DNA of 64,000 nt from Ophiodon elongatus (GCA_016806645.1 JACSYO010001980.1:1488001-1552000), one strand, 5' to 3'. Counted from the stretch's first letter, positions 12,907 through 24,328 are shown. Numbers and translations are program-made. Notes: generated by a model not told the origin, from the letters alone.

Positions 12907-13006
12907 AATATTTATGTTAAGTCAGTGATTGTATGCGCCTCTGTGCTCAATTATGGACGGAAGCGTGCACACTTTCATTCCTTTTTTTCCGGATACCCAA
13001 TGCGCT

Positions 13007-13011
<5 letters not shown>

Positions 13012-13104
<93 letters not shown>

Positions 13105-13144
13105 TGTGTTTGTGTGCATGTGTGTGTGTGTTTGTGTATGTGTG
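13012..13144. repeat. (TG)n microsatellite, 133 bp
   Basis: Longest dinucleotide tract in the window: pure for about 88 bp, then interrupted by TTTG and CATG units toward the 3' end. Confidence 0.97.
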
Positions 13145-13840
13145 GCAGCTAGCTTAAGTACCACTGCTCCTGAATAGAGGATGTCAGTGAACCGGCTAGC
13201 CTCTGGGGTTTAGTTTCCACTCTACACGCTGTGAGCGCTGTTCTATTCTAGGAACTTGCCTAAAAACAGAGCGGAACACAGTTGTGGCACTTTCTGACAC
13301 TCCTACCTCTGGTGCAGCTGCTGTTTAGTTTCGGAGGGCAGGAGGGAGCGAAGGAGAGAAAGGAAGAGGGACAGAAAGGACAAACGAGTGAGAAACTAAG
13401 GGGAAACATTTGCCCTGAAGGCATTTTTTTTTCAGTCAGCCAGCAATTCATTTACATAACCAGCTCGTAAGCTGGACGGAGAACTAGCCAACCAATCAGT
13501 TATCCATCAATCCAAAAAAAGAAAGCTAGCCCAGTAAACAACTAGCCAGCCTGCCAGAGCCCAACTGAACTGAGCTGTTGAGAGGCGACAGGCTTGGGAC
13601 TTTGACTGTGGCAGGTGTGTGCCTCAGTTTCATACGGCCCCCTGACCAGGGAATGCTAATAGAAAGTGGCAAGACAGGAGGTGTGAAAGAGGAGAAAGAG
13701 TGGTTGAAGGGAACATGCCTCAGCTTTATGAGGTAAATGGAAAACAGAGACGGATGGAGGGCTATATACGGTGTGAATCACCAAGCAGACGTGTGGCTGT
13801 GCTACAATTAGTGTTTGTGTGTCTGAAGGTGTTCGGTGGG
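13145..13840. other. Intergenic DNA, nothing recognised
   Basis: Purine-rich plus strand around 13330-13400, otherwise no feature recognised. Confidence 0.4.
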
Positions 13841-13849
13841 TGTGCGTGT

Positions 13850-13886
<37 letters not shown>
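13841..13886. repeat. (TG)n microsatellite
   Basis: TG tract with CG interruptions at its 5' end. Confidence 0.94.
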
Positions 13887-13914
13887 ACATAAGCAGTCAT
13901 TGCTGCAGTTCTTG

Positions 13915-13930
13915 AACTACACTTCCCAGA
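13915..13930 (+). promoter_or_regulatory. ZNF143/SBS-like motif (weak)
   Basis: AACTACACTTCCCAGA resembles the ACTACAATTCCCAGCA binding motif of ZNF143/THAP11. There is no nearby gene start, and the same string also occurs in dispersed repeats, so function is unsupported. Confidence 0.25.
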
Positions 13931-14859
13931 CATCATTTTGCAATCAAACCGTGCCATTGTGTGAAGTGTGTTTCCTGGGTTTTCTGTTCGTGAAGTTTTA
14001 GTTACTCTAGGTGGCGCTCTTTAACTGTTAGCAAGGGTGGGCACTGTGGCCCGAGCTAAACACCAAGCTTTTGTTCTGTTTATTCCATTTAACTGCTGTT
14101 AAAGCTGCAAGAAGGATAAAACATCTCACGTCTTAATCCCAGTCAGACAGTACTTGCTTCGAGTGACTAATATATAAAAGCTTTCATTGACTGGGTTGAC
14201 TCACTGTTGTGTCATTGCTCTTGGCAAGACAGACTGGCAAAGCAGATGTTTATTTAAATAAAAAGGATTCAAATGAAAAGGATCATCTCTTTTTCATTCT
14301 CTGTCAGTTTTATGGTCTCCCCTTTCCCTCTACTGGGATTTAAGTCGGTCCATGGAGAGGAATGGCAAAAGCACTGAAGGACAAAACAAATCAAACATGA
14401 TTGGCCAGGGTGCAGAACAACTTAATGAGATTTCAGAGAGCTTAAAAAAAAAAATCTTGCTGGAATAACTGGAGACAAAATATTTAGGGATTGTTTACTT
14501 GAACACGCTCAGCATTAGTCGTAATAACGGTAGAAGAAAAATGAAGCCACCGCAGACATGCGAAAAACTCCAGTTCATCAAATGGGTATTTGAGGCTGCC
14601 TCCAAAAGACAGTTAATCCTTATGAATATAGAAATGCCAAGTTTGTAGCTGAATTACAACTACTAGGGTGATTTGGGATATCATCACATTTTAAGTTGAA
14701 ATGTCAAACTTGTTTGCAAACAGTTGCTGATTTACACATACAGCAGTTACCAAACAACAATATCATTCATAATGTTTCTGTTCACCTGGCATTTGTAAAT
14801 CCAATATTCTCTCTCTTATAGTTCTGTTTTTGGTCTCTACTGCTCCTGACTCTTTAAGC

Positions 14860-15060
14860 TGCTAAATGTTCCACTATGTTCACCAGCTAATTTCTAACAG
14901 TGCCCGTTTGCTGTTTGCTGCTGAGCAGGTAGTGTACAGTGGTTAGCCTGCTGCAGTCAAAAACAACACTATAAGAGCAGTGAGAGAGACAACAATGAGC
15001 AAAAATCACTATTAAGCTCCGGAAAGCCGGCAGATTCAGGTGATATTTATCTGTAGGTTT
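14860..15060 (+). repeat. Dispersed fish repeat, copy 2
   Basis: Diverged relative of 10516-10745 in the same orientation, with the shared block GAGCAGGTAGTGTACA near 14923-14938 followed by CTGC-rich and AACAATGAGC blocks. No coding capacity. Confidence 0.55.
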
Positions 15061-15515
15061 ATCACTATTAATGTCCGCTTTCACATTTTCACATTATAAA
15101 CAATATCAATCACAGCTGCCATAAGTTATATTCATGAGGAAATGACAAAGTTGTGTCAAGTATTATAATTAATTCAGCTGTAAATGTCAGCGCAAATAAA
15201 AAACACTGCAGGGCTGCAGAAATATGCCAATCATCTTGTTTATGGTTAGAGACAGACAAACACAGGCACACAAAGTCCAGTAAAGAGAAAAAATTATCTA
15301 CTGTGCACTCATGAATATCTCAAGAATAAAACATATGGCAGTCTTCAGCAGTCTCATTTGCATATTATGCCATCAGACTGCAAACACGGTCTTGCCTCTG
15401 TTTCCCGTCTCTCACATGTGTACAGACACATTCAAACTGACAAACTATGGGACATAATCTGGATTGCCTCATATACAAGGAGCATGTGTTACTGAATGTG
15501 TGAGGTACAGCACTG

Positions 15516-15557
<42 letters not shown>

Positions 15558-16289
15558 CTCCAGAAATTCGCAGTAGTTGTGGCAGGTACATGACAGGGGC
15601 TGGCTGACACAGCGTCTCTGTCTCAGCTGTAGTGTATAGATTAGGCTGAAGCTAATGAAGTAGAAATTGTATGTAGAGAATTAGTTTGTTTTATCTCGGC
15701 TCATTGTGAGAGGCTCCGCGGCCAAGACAATGGCACATCTGAGGACAGCACGGAGGTGAAAGATATAGTAATCAAACTTAGAGACATATGGGAAATATTA
15801 TAAGTCTCAGAAACCTGTTATTAGGCGTTTGTTTTGGCAGTAGCCTACTTGGACAGGTTACCTTCCAAGAACTCAATTTGATCCATTTCGGTCTCCATAA
15901 CTGAACTGTGACACCACAACGAATAATGACTTTCAAAATGAGTGTCTGCCAATAGGTATGCAGATTTAGTTGCAGTAACAGACAATTCGGTTGGAAACAG
16001 AAATGAAGAAGCTATGATATATAACCCCTGAGTTACTTATTTCTATAAATTCATCTCCAAGGTGATCTTTTTCCATCGAGTTTTGCTTGACTTTTCAAGT
16101 TTTATACAAAATCATTTATTTTCTCAGTGTGCTAGTTAACACTTGGCCCTTCATATCACAAATATATGTACTAATTTGTTTAATGCAGTAAAATCATTCT
16201 CAGCAGTACTTTCACTGCAAATTAAACGTCCACCTTCATTGAAGACCTCCCTTGCCCTCAATGATACTGTTTAATGCAAGATCACTGCG
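15061..16289. other. Intergenic DNA with one microsatellite
   Basis: Contains the CA tract at 15518-15555; otherwise no gene or transposon recognised. Confidence 0.4.
15518..15555. repeat. (AC)n microsatellite
   Basis: Uninterrupted AC tract. Confidence 0.95.
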
Positions 16290-17710
16290 AGGCAAAATAG
16301 AGGAACTCCGTGTCAACACCAAGGGATGTTTTGAGTAGCACATCTCAAGTATGATGGTATTTATGGAACCCTGGCTACAGCAGTACATCCCCAACTCCCT
16401 GGTTGAAATTGGGGAGGATTCTCTCTCGTTCGAGTGGACTGAAACGAGCTATCGGGGAAAAAGAGAGGTGGGGGGATTGGTTGTGTTTGTGAATAATGAC
16501 TGGTGCAAACAGTACACGACTAGGGAGATAATCTGCTGACCCGATGTCGAGGTCTTATGTTAGAGCTTGAGACCGTTTTACCTTCCGAGGGAGTTTGGTA
16601 GCATCGTTGTTTGTGGCGTTTATGTCGTCCCCCAGCAGGAAAGCAGCAAGGGCAGCAGCTCACATTGCAGACTGTGTTCATCAGCAATTACAACGTACAC
16701 CGGGCGCTCCTGTTTTCATTCTAGCTGATTTTAACCACTGTAAACTTGAACCGTCACTGCCGGGATTGGAACAATATGTCAAGTGTGAAGACGGGATAAT
16801 ATAACTATAGATAAGAATTATATAAACATCAAAAATGCCTATGTTAACTAATATAAAACTATGCTCAAACACAGTAAGCCACATGTTGAAACGGTGACTG
16901 TGTGGTCAGAAGATGACATACAAACTCAAAGGCTGGTCCCTGTGCACAGATTGGAATATTTTTAATGATGCAGATATCGACGTGGCTACAGAGACAATAA
17001 CAGGCTATATACATTTCTGTGTGGACAATATACTTACTAAAAAGGACTTATAACCTAACATTGTGTACCTAAACAATAAACCATTTATTACTACAAACTT
17101 AAAGGAATGCATTAATAGGAAAAAGGCAGGATTTAGAAATAACGAAGAGTGGAGCTAAAAACGGTACAAAAGGAACTTACTGTTGTTCAATAAGGCCAGG
17201 AGACGACAAAAGGACATTATTGAAGAACATTTGTAAGCAAAACTCCCCAAAATTACATTACATTACATTAAAATGATCAGATGAGACCGCCATTCTTGGC
17301 TAACTACACATATACACATCACTTTCCCACTCTGAACGACCCAACACATATTCTGAACCCAGAATTCCAGCTGTTGCCTTCAGGCAGATGGTTCAGAATG
17401 CCAATCTGCAGGCTAAACATCGGTACAAAAATAAATTTATTCCATCCTCCATCAAATTATTAAATAGCAGCATAGTATTATATGATATGATTTTATTGGG
17501 GACTAATATATTGTGACATGATTATTATCTGTGTTGATTACATCTGGTTTTATTATTTTATTATCTGTAACTATTGTCAACATGTGAGTGTATGTATGAT
17601 CTATGTTCTATGCGTGCATGTGGATTGTGATGGTGGCAAGTGTATTGTGTGATGCAACGACTTAGAGCCCAAGACAAATTTCCCTGCGAGACAATAAAGT
17701 ATATCTTATC
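16290..17710 (+). mobile_element. Internally deleted L2/Rex-like non-LTR retrotransposon
   Basis: A degenerate LINE in plus orientation. The 16351-16539 frame holds the start of an APE-type endonuclease domain (MVFMEPWL, then GGLVVFVNNDWCKQYT). The 16595-16804 frame continues it with AAHIADCVHQQLQ, GAPVFILADFNHCKLEPSLP and EQYVKC, the region of the catalytic Asp-Phe-Asn. About 16900-17230 still reads like the linker that follows the endonuclease, with VWSEDD-like and NNKPF-like phrases. Reverse transcriptase is absent: the sequence jumps near 17250 to a C-terminal segment (FQLLPSGRWFRMPICRLN) and then a 3' tail, CGAGACAATAAAG followed by TATCT repeats. Stops and frameshifts make it inactive. 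The endonuclease identity is good; the clade (L2, CR1 or Rex1) is from memory of fish elements. Confidence 0.8.
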
Positions 17711-18739
17711 TTCACTTCTGTGTGATGCAACAGAATATATCAACATAATAGTGATAATGCATTATCTTCCATTCTTTTTATAAACATGTGATCTGATCAT
17801 CTTGAATGATAACATAGACCAAGTCTGTTCTTATTTGCGACTCTCTGCAGCAGACAAATCAATTATAAATACTTATTGATTCATTCCCATCTTATCATTT
17901 TTATGTTGGGTTTTTATGGTTGTGGGGGAAATGAAAAAAAAATTGTGAAAATGGAAAACTAAGATAGACAGTATTTGCTGTTTGAGTGCTTAGGACAACT
18001 GAATAAATGGAGGAAATATTGGAACTAACTTAATGGACCACTCTAAATTTGAATAGCAATATATTACACTGCAGTCCCTCAGTTTGCCTTGCTCTTGTTA
18101 ACTGAAACACCATCCAGACTTACGATAGTCAGATAGCCAGACAGGAAACTCCAATGGGATGCCCATTTTTGCTAACACTTAATTAACGTTCTCTAGCTGT
18201 CAGTGTTTCATCCTTCTAAAAAGGTCAAAAATGTCTTAATGCAGCCTGAGGTATGTAGTAAGTGGACCTTTTGGGATGCTTTGAGAACATAAGTTACACA
18301 ATTTGTAGCACATACAAGCGCTTTATTATTTTTTGGTACATAGACTTATATCTCTGTCTTCACTCCTCATCTCAGCTTTTCGGGCACCCATAATCTAATA
18401 CCCAATGACCAGCTGCCTCAAGCAATTAACTCTAATTACTCTCCCTCTTCAAACTAAATATTTCAATGCCTGGTGCTTTGATATACTATTCTGACTACAA
18501 AAGTGAAGAGTCTTCTTCCTAGCCTGCAATGGCGGATAATAGAAAAATCACAAAGATGTGACGTGTGGGGAATTATTCCACAATTTATTTGATGAAGTAG
18601 AATTTAGGAATGAGACTGTTATTGTATTTTTAATTGATTGATCAGACCAAGCTACCTTGGATAATTACATGGTAAACCATGTGGACTTTATAAACTAACT
18701 GCTCTTTTAAACAAAAGAACATTTAAGAGTAGACTTAAG
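17711..18739. other. Intergenic DNA, nothing recognised
   Basis: AT-rich DNA between two retroposon remnants; no feature supported. Confidence 0.4.
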
Positions 18740-19440
18740 ACTTTCATCTTTGATAGCACTTAGTTAGGGCTGGCTCAGGTTTGCCCTGGTTCATTCTTTC
18801 CAGCCCCTTGATATGCTGCTATAGGCCTAGACTGCCGGGGGACATCCTAGGATACACTGAGCTCCTCTATCCTTTTCTCTCTCCTTCTGTATGAATTCAT
18901 GTTCTATCAATACAAATTACTAACTCTACTTCTTCCCCCGGAGTCTTTGTGCTTTCTCGTCTCGCAGGTTTCCACAGATCGTGGTTGCATCTGGACCCTG
19001 GTCCTGCCTCCTGCCGTGACCCTACTGACGCACATTCTTCTCTATTTTCCTTCTGTATGAATTCATGCACCATTGATGCACATTACTAACTCTGCTCCAT
19101 CCCCGAAGTCTTTGTGCCTTCTAGCCTCGCAGGTTTCTATGGATCGTGGTTAAATCTGGACCCTGCTCCTGCGTCCTGTTGTGGTCCTCCCTGACACCTA
19201 CTGCTACGATTACATGAATCATTTCTGTCATGTGAATTGAACGTGTTGTAACTGTTATGCTGTTCATTATGTACACATGACATCTATTTTTGTACTCTGT
19301 CCATCCTGGGAGAGGGATCCTCCTCTGTTGCTTGGGGGAGTTTTTCCTGAGTCGATGAGAGGTTCTGGGACAGAGGATGTCGTGTACAGATTGTAAAGCC
19401 CTGAGGCAAATTTGTAATTTTGGGCTATACAAAAATAAAT
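18740..19440 (+). mobile_element. Retroposon 3' tail (teleost dispersed type) with internal duplication
   Basis: Ends with the characteristic block GGGAGTTTTTCCTGAGTCGA, then GGTTCTGGGACAGAGGATGT, TGTAAAGCCCTGAGGCAAAT, and GGGCTATACAAAAATAAATT. The same tail occurs in reverse at 37500-37700, showing it is interspersed. A block starting TTCTGTATGAATTCATG at 18885 is repeated from 19051, a 166-bp direct duplication carrying the Arg-less, Pro/Ser-poor noncoding sequence through CTGGACCCTG. No coding capacity remains. It is probably the 3' end of a LINE or a SINE that uses its tail. Confidence 0.7.
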
Positions 19441-19449
19441 TGATCAAAC

Positions 19450-19642
19450 TAATTATTTCATCATTAATATTTCAATCAATCTCAAGATGTATTAGACCCA
19501 AATATTGGTCAATCGATTAGTTGACAGAAAGAAAATGTATTTTTCAAGCAAAAATGCCAAGCATTTTCTGGTTCCAGCTTGTCAAATGTGACAGTTTTGT
19601 TTATCACATATGAAAGTATATTAAATATCTTAATGACTGTTA
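19450..19642. repeat. Left remnant of an older AATCGATTA-type repeat
   Basis: Contains GGTCAATCGATTAGTTGACAG and AAGCATTTTCTGGTTCCAGC, phrases that resemble a common palindromic teleost DNA repeat. The matching end, CATTAGTTGTAGCCCTA, lies at 24421-24437 beyond the Gypsy element, suggesting the repeat was split by that insertion. Confidence 0.5.
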
Positions 19643-19647
19643 GTGTG
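19643..19647. other. Target-site duplication GTGTG, left copy
   Basis: Five bases flanking the left LTR, identical to 24329-24333. Confidence 0.85.
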
Positions 19648-20024
19648 TGTTACGATATGTGGTGGCGGACCCAAACGCAGACCAGGGAGTAAAAGGAGGA
19701 AATAGTTTATTGCCAGGGAACAGCTATGGAGGAACAGTCGGGGGAATGGCAGGGAAGTCCAGGCAGGGAACGGTAGACAGACTGGGGAACCGGAAGGATG
19801 GATGACTGAAAACAAAAGACAGGGTCAGAGGCAAGGCAAAAACAATTGGGTTCAATCTCTGAAGTTACTCGTTAACAGAGCAGCCGGGAGCAGTCACTAC
19901 CAGGTTAGTCGAGACAACGATCTGGCGACGAGTGGATGAGGAACCGGGGTAGATATACTGCAGGGTGATTAGTGGATTGAAGGCAGCTTGGTTGCTTGAG
20001 CAGGTGAGGTGAGTGTAATCCGGA
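19648..20024 (-). repeat. 3' LTR of the sushi-type element, U3-truncated
   Basis: Aligns with 23892-24250. It keeps U5, R and the proximal U3, including a TATA-like GTATATCT (minus strand, about 19951-19958). It stops at TCCGGA, where sequence switches directly to the integrase C-terminal region. The first 78 bp of U3 are missing. Confidence 0.93.
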
Positions 20025-20962
20025 CCTGGGAGGTATTCTGGTGCCGGGGTCCGATGCCGGTCAGCGATGCGCTTGTTGTGTTCGGCAGATCGTAGTAGAG
20101 CCAAGCGCGCCTCTCTCCACACCCTGCGACACCGACGAAGATATGCTCGGACTGACTGTACTGCAATCTCCTCCTCATGGACCGGAAATAGAGGTGGCTG
20201 ATACCCCAAGGAACACTCAAAAGGGGACAATCCTGTAGCAGCACTTGACAACGAGTTGTGGGCATACTCAATCCAGGGGAGATGCTCAAACCAGGATGAG
20301 GGATTCCGGGCTGTGACACACCGAAGTGCTGCTCCGAGGTACTGATTGACTCGCTCCGTTTGTCCATTAGTCTGCGGATGATATCCAGACGAGAGACTGA
20401 CAGACGCCCCAATAGCTTGACAGAAGGCCTTCCATACCTGTGACGTAAACTGCGGTCCACGGTCGGAGACGATGTCGGCTGGGATTCCATGGACCACGTT
20501 GTTAACCAGGACATCGGCAGTCTCAGCGGCTGTAGGGAGTTTAGGTAGGGGCACAAAATGTACAGCCTTGGAAAATCTTTCGACTACGGTGAGAATGGTT
20601 GTCTTACCCCGAGAAGGAGGAAGTCCTGTAATGAAGTCTAGACCAATGTGGCTCCAAGGACGCCGCGGGACCGGAAGGAGACGGAGTAGGCCCATGGAAG
20701 GCTGGTGAGAGGACTTACTGTGAGCACACACCGTGCAGGCCAGGACAAAGGCGCGTGTGTCCGTGTCCATGGACGGCCACAAGAATCACCTCTTCAGGAG
20801 AGATAACGTTTGATTGATGCCAGGATGGCAGGCGAAACGTGAGGTGTGAACCCACTGGACAACTTGTGAGCGGACTGGCTCTGGTACAAAAAGGCAGTTT
20901 CCAGGGCCCCCTCCCGGATCCGGGAAGGCTCCCTGGGCCTCCTTAACCAGGGATTCAATCTC
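19990..20962 (-). pseudogene. Gypsy integrase region (pol 3' part), truncated
   Basis: The minus-strand frame 20782-19865 contains an integrase core. CTVCAHSK is the end of the HHCC zinc-binding module, whose His part (HTSRFACHPG) lies upstream across a frame break near 20790. Catalytic positions follow: Asp in LDFITGLPPS, Asp in SDRGPQFTS, and Glu in NGQTERVNQYLG. The DDE triad is therefore intact. After PEYLPG the frame runs into LTR sequence, so the C-terminal domain and any chromodomain are gone. The enzyme would have joined cDNA ends to host DNA. Now a pseudogene because of the upstream frame break and truncated tail. Confidence 0.88.
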
Positions 20963-22874
20963 CTAACTCACCGCTGCCACAACGCATGATGAAGGAAGTA
21001 TGGTCTCAGGACCTGCAGGGTGGTGGTCGGCCATGAATTTTCTGGAAAGAGCATCAGGCTTGAGGTTTCTGGAACCGGGTTGGTAGGTGAGCGTAAAATT
21101 GAAACGACTGAAGAACAAGGCCCACCGGGCCTGACGGGAGTTGAGGCGTTTGGCGGTCTGGATGTAGGACAGGTTCTTGTGATCCGTCCAAACGATGAAT
21201 GGTTGTGTCGTGCCTTCCAGCCAGTGTCTCCACTCCTCCAGAGCAAGTTTAACTGCCAACAGTTCTCGGTTGCCAACGTCGTAATTACGCTTAGCGGGGG
21301 ATAAACAGCGGGAGAAGAAGGCACAAGGATGGAGCCTTTGGTCCGTGGCTGAGCGCTGGGACAGAATGGCCCCCACTCCCGTGTCAGAAGCGTCCACCTC
21401 TACGGTGAACTGACGCACAGGATCCGGATGTACGAGCACAGGCGCAGTTGTAAACTGCCTCCTAAGCTCGACAAAAGTGGCTTCTGCCGCTGGGGTCCAG
21501 GAGAAGGGATTGGTGGGAGAAGTGAGTTGGGTGAGAGGTGCCGCCACTCTGCTGTAGTCCTGGATAAACCTCCTGTAAAAGTTTGCAAACCCCAAAAAAC
21601 GTTGGAGTTGCTTCAGGGAAGTGGGTGTCTGCCACTCAACCACCGCTTGCGTCTTCTTTGGGTCCGTCCTCACCTGCCCGCTCTCGATGATGTAACCCAG
21701 GAACTCCACTGAAGCCACATGAAAATCACACTTCTCCGCTTTAATGTAGAGTTTGCTCTCCAGTAGCCACTGGAGAACCTGCCTCACATGTTTGATGTGT
21801 TCCTCAGTGTTCCGGGAGAAGATCAAGATGTCATCTAAATAAACAAAAACAGATCGGTTCAGGAAATCACGAAGGACATCATTGATCAGAGCTTGGAAGA
21901 CTGCAGGGGCATTAGTAAGGCCAAAGGGCATGACCAAATACTCAAAGTGACCTAGGGGGGTCCGGAAGGCAGTCTTCCACTCATCCCCCTCCCTGATGCG
22001 GACAAGGTGGTATGCATTCCGGAGGTCCAACTTTGAAAAAAATGGTCGCTCCTTGTAGGGGTTCGAAGGCGGAGTTAATAAGGGGACGAGGATACTTGTT
22101 TCTAATAGTAATGTTATTTAACCCCCGGTAGTCAATACAGGGGCGTAGTGAACAGTCCTTCTTGGACACAAAAAAAAAATCCAGCCCCCACCGGGGAGGA
22201 TGGCGGCCTAATAATCCCTGCAGCAAGAGAGTCCCATATGCAAGTCTCCATGGACTCCCGCTCAGGGCGGGACAGGTTGAATAACCGACTGGAGGGTAGT
22301 GGAGCACCAGGCAGCAGGTCAATGGCACAGTCATAGGGCCGGTGCGGGGGTAGGGAAAGAGCCTGCTTCTTGCTAAAGGCCTCACAAAGATCCTGATACA
22401 CCGAAGGGATAGCTGACAGATCAGGGGGTTCCGAGTCAACTGAGGGGCAGCGCCCTCTGTAGGCGCTCGGGCAGATCAAGAAGAATGACAGAAAGAGCTC
22501 CAGCTCTGAACCTTATTCTTAGACTAGTCAATGTGGGGATTGTGGTGTTTTAACCATGTCTGACCAAGAACTATGGGGGTTTGAGGAGAGGGTATAATAT
22601 GAAACTGAATGACTTCATGGTGATTACCCGACAATACCAGGTGCAGTGGTTCCGTGATGTGGGTCACATGAGCGAGAAGTCCTCCATTTAGAGCATGAGC
22701 CCGGAGAGGAGTGTTGAGCGGCTGGCAGGAGATTCCAGTTTGGGAAACGACTTCACCGCACGTAGGGGAAGGAACTGTTGGTTCCGAACGAGAGTGGCCT
22801 CGAGCTGCATTCTGGTCTGGGGGGGCAGTACAGGAAGTAGTCTGGCTCATCAGTATCCCCACCTCTACTGACAA
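20963..22874 (-). pseudogene. Gypsy protease, reverse transcriptase and RNase H (pol), frameshifted
   Basis: Reading leftward on the minus strand: a protease remnant at 22874-22524 (HALNGGLLAHVTH, then IVLGQTWLKHHNPHID) without a recognisable active-site DSG; the RT N-terminal part at 22479-22132 (AIDLLPGAPLP, ESMETCIWDSLAAGIIRPP); a frame change, then CIDYRGLNNITIRNKYPRPL; another break at about 22030; and the 355-residue frame 22030-20963. That last frame holds the RT palm with YLDD, the RNase H domain beginning FTVEVDASDTGVGAILSQ, and its WTDHKNLSYIQ motif. Together these would copy genomic RNA into cDNA and remove the RNA strand. At least two frame breaks in RT and the damaged protease make it non-functional. 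Confidence 0.9.
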
Positions 22875-23875
22875 GCCTCCTCTTTTGGCCGCCGGGGACA
22901 GGAAAAATGCAAAAAATGCACAATCCGGCTCTGATCCTACGGCGCCGCTCCTCTGCTGAAAGGCGTGTTCTGCCCAGCAGCATGTGTTCCTCTGCTGAGG
23001 TATGGGGAGCCGGGAAGCCAGGAGGGGTCTGGGGACTTGAAACAGGGCTGTGGCTGGTCCTCACGGAGGTGGGGGGGGAAGCAACGAAAAGGGGTGGTAA
23101 ACTAAAAGGGCGGCTTGGTCTCTCCTTCCTAAACTCATTAAGGCGACCCTCCAGTCTGACAGCAAGAGCAACAAGGGCCTCAATACTCTGAGTCCTCCCT
23201 CACTACCAGTTCCTCTCTTACAGGGCTATTAAGCCCTCTGAGAAAGACCCCCCATAGGGATACGTCACTCCACCCAGAACCATATGCAACAGTCCGAAAT
23301 TCCACAGAATAATCTGCTACGCTACAGGAGCCCTGACGTAGGGAAAGCAGGTGTGAGGAAATGTCTTTAGCGTTAAGGGGAAGATCAAAAACCCTACGCA
23401 TCTCATCAGAAAAGTTCTGGTATGAGGAGTTAGCTAACGACTGACTCTCCCATAAACTTGTAGCTCAAGCTAGCGCTCTTCCAGTAAGCAACCCCGTAAC
23501 AAAGGCAACCTTGGCTCTCTCTGTGACATATCTAGAAGGTTGCAGATCAAATACTAGAGAGCACTGCATTAAAAAAGACTTGCAAGTTCCCAGGTCTCCA
23601 GCGTAGCGCTCCGGCGCAGGAACATGTGGCTCCCGGGGGCTGACGGCAGGCTGGGTAGGGTGTTGAGGAGCTGGGGACGCTGCAGTGGCTTCCGGAGTAG
23701 GAGGGGAGGAAAGATGTGCGGAAACCTGATTGAGCTGCTGTGCCATCCGGCTCACGTCAGTTGCGAGGGATCTAAGTGACCCCATGAGGTCCCTGAGGAG
23801 TTGGTTGTGCTGACCAACGAGAGCACCTTGTGAGGAGAGAGTCTGCCGGAGGGAATCTGGGTCTGCTGGGTCCAT
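22840..23875 (-). pseudogene. Gypsy gag, degenerate
   Basis: The start codon at 23875 (MDPADPDSLRQTL) lies only 16 nt inside the 5' LTR boundary. A 136-residue frame covers the N-terminal coiled region, a Pro/Ala/Ser-rich linker and the start of the capsid (PERYAGDLGTCKSFLMQCSL). It is stopped at about 23465, then resumes in 23401-23180 with VADYSVEFRTVAYGSGWSD, typical of the capsid major region. The nucleocapsid piece near 22900 keeps GLCIFC but lacks the following His and Cys of a CCHC knuckle, apparently by a small deletion. The protein would have packaged element RNA. Confidence 0.85.
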
Positions 23876-23880
23876 TCTGG

Positions 23881-23890
23881 CCAGATCGTT
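23881..23890 (-). promoter_or_regulatory. Primer-binding site of self-priming type
   Basis: On the minus strand the ten bases AACGATCTGG begin one base after the 5' LTR end. They are the exact reverse complement of CCAGATCGTT in the LTR (minus strand, 19925-19916), which sits about 32 nt after a TATA-like box, at the expected transcript start. This is the arrangement of Tf1-type self-priming; no TGG-initial tRNA-type site is seen. Confidence 0.7.
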
Positions 23891-23891
23891 C

Positions 23892-24328
23892 TGTTACGAT
23901 ATGTGGTGGCGGACCCAAACGCAGACCAGGGAGTAAAAGGAGGAAATAGTTTATTGCCAGGGAACAGCTATGGAGGAACAGTCGGGGGAATGGCAGGGAA
24001 GTCCAAGCAGGGAACTGTAGACAGACTGGGGAACTGGGAGGATGGATGACTGCGAAAACAAAAGATAGGGTCAGAGGCCAGGCAAAAACAATCTCTGAAG
24101 TTACTCGTTAACGGAGCAGCCACTACCAGGTTAGTCGAGACAACAATCTGGTGATGAGTGGATGAGGAACCGGGGTAGATATACTGCAGGGTGATTAGTG
24201 GATTGAAGGCAGCTTGGTTGCTTGAGCAGGTGAGGTGAGTGTAATCCGGAAGCCAGGACGAGATCAGTCCGGGGCCACGCCCCTACCACACACACAGTAC
24301 AGGCAGGAGGCACGGCTTGGCCGTGACA
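23892..24328 (-). repeat. 5' LTR of the sushi-type element, complete (437 bp)
   Basis: On the minus strand it begins TGTCACGGCC and ends CGTAACA, with a TATA-like GTATATCT near 24177-24184 followed by the transcript start region. Its self-priming complement (24142-24151) has one change from the 3' LTR version. Confidence 0.93.

Larger units (their letters stand above)
19648..24328 (-). mobile_element. Tf1/sushi-type Ty3/Gypsy retrotransposon (degenerate provirus)
   Basis: A minus-strand LTR retrotransposon: 5' LTR 23892-24328, gag about 22840-23875, protease and reverse transcriptase/RNase H about 20963-22840, integrase about 19990-20960, truncated 3' LTR 19648-20024. Both ends carry GTGTG, so insertion was canonical. 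The order PR-RT-RH-IN and the wording of the RT (LDLRNAYHLVRIREGDEWKT, VFVYLDDIL) fit the Tf1/sushi chromovirus group of fishes. Frameshifts, in-frame stops and a deletion at the integrase/3' LTR junction inactivate it. The deletion removed the end of pol, where a chromodomain would be, the polypurine tract and about 78 bp of U3. The two LTRs differ by several substitutions and small indels, so the copy is not recent. Confidence 0.95.
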
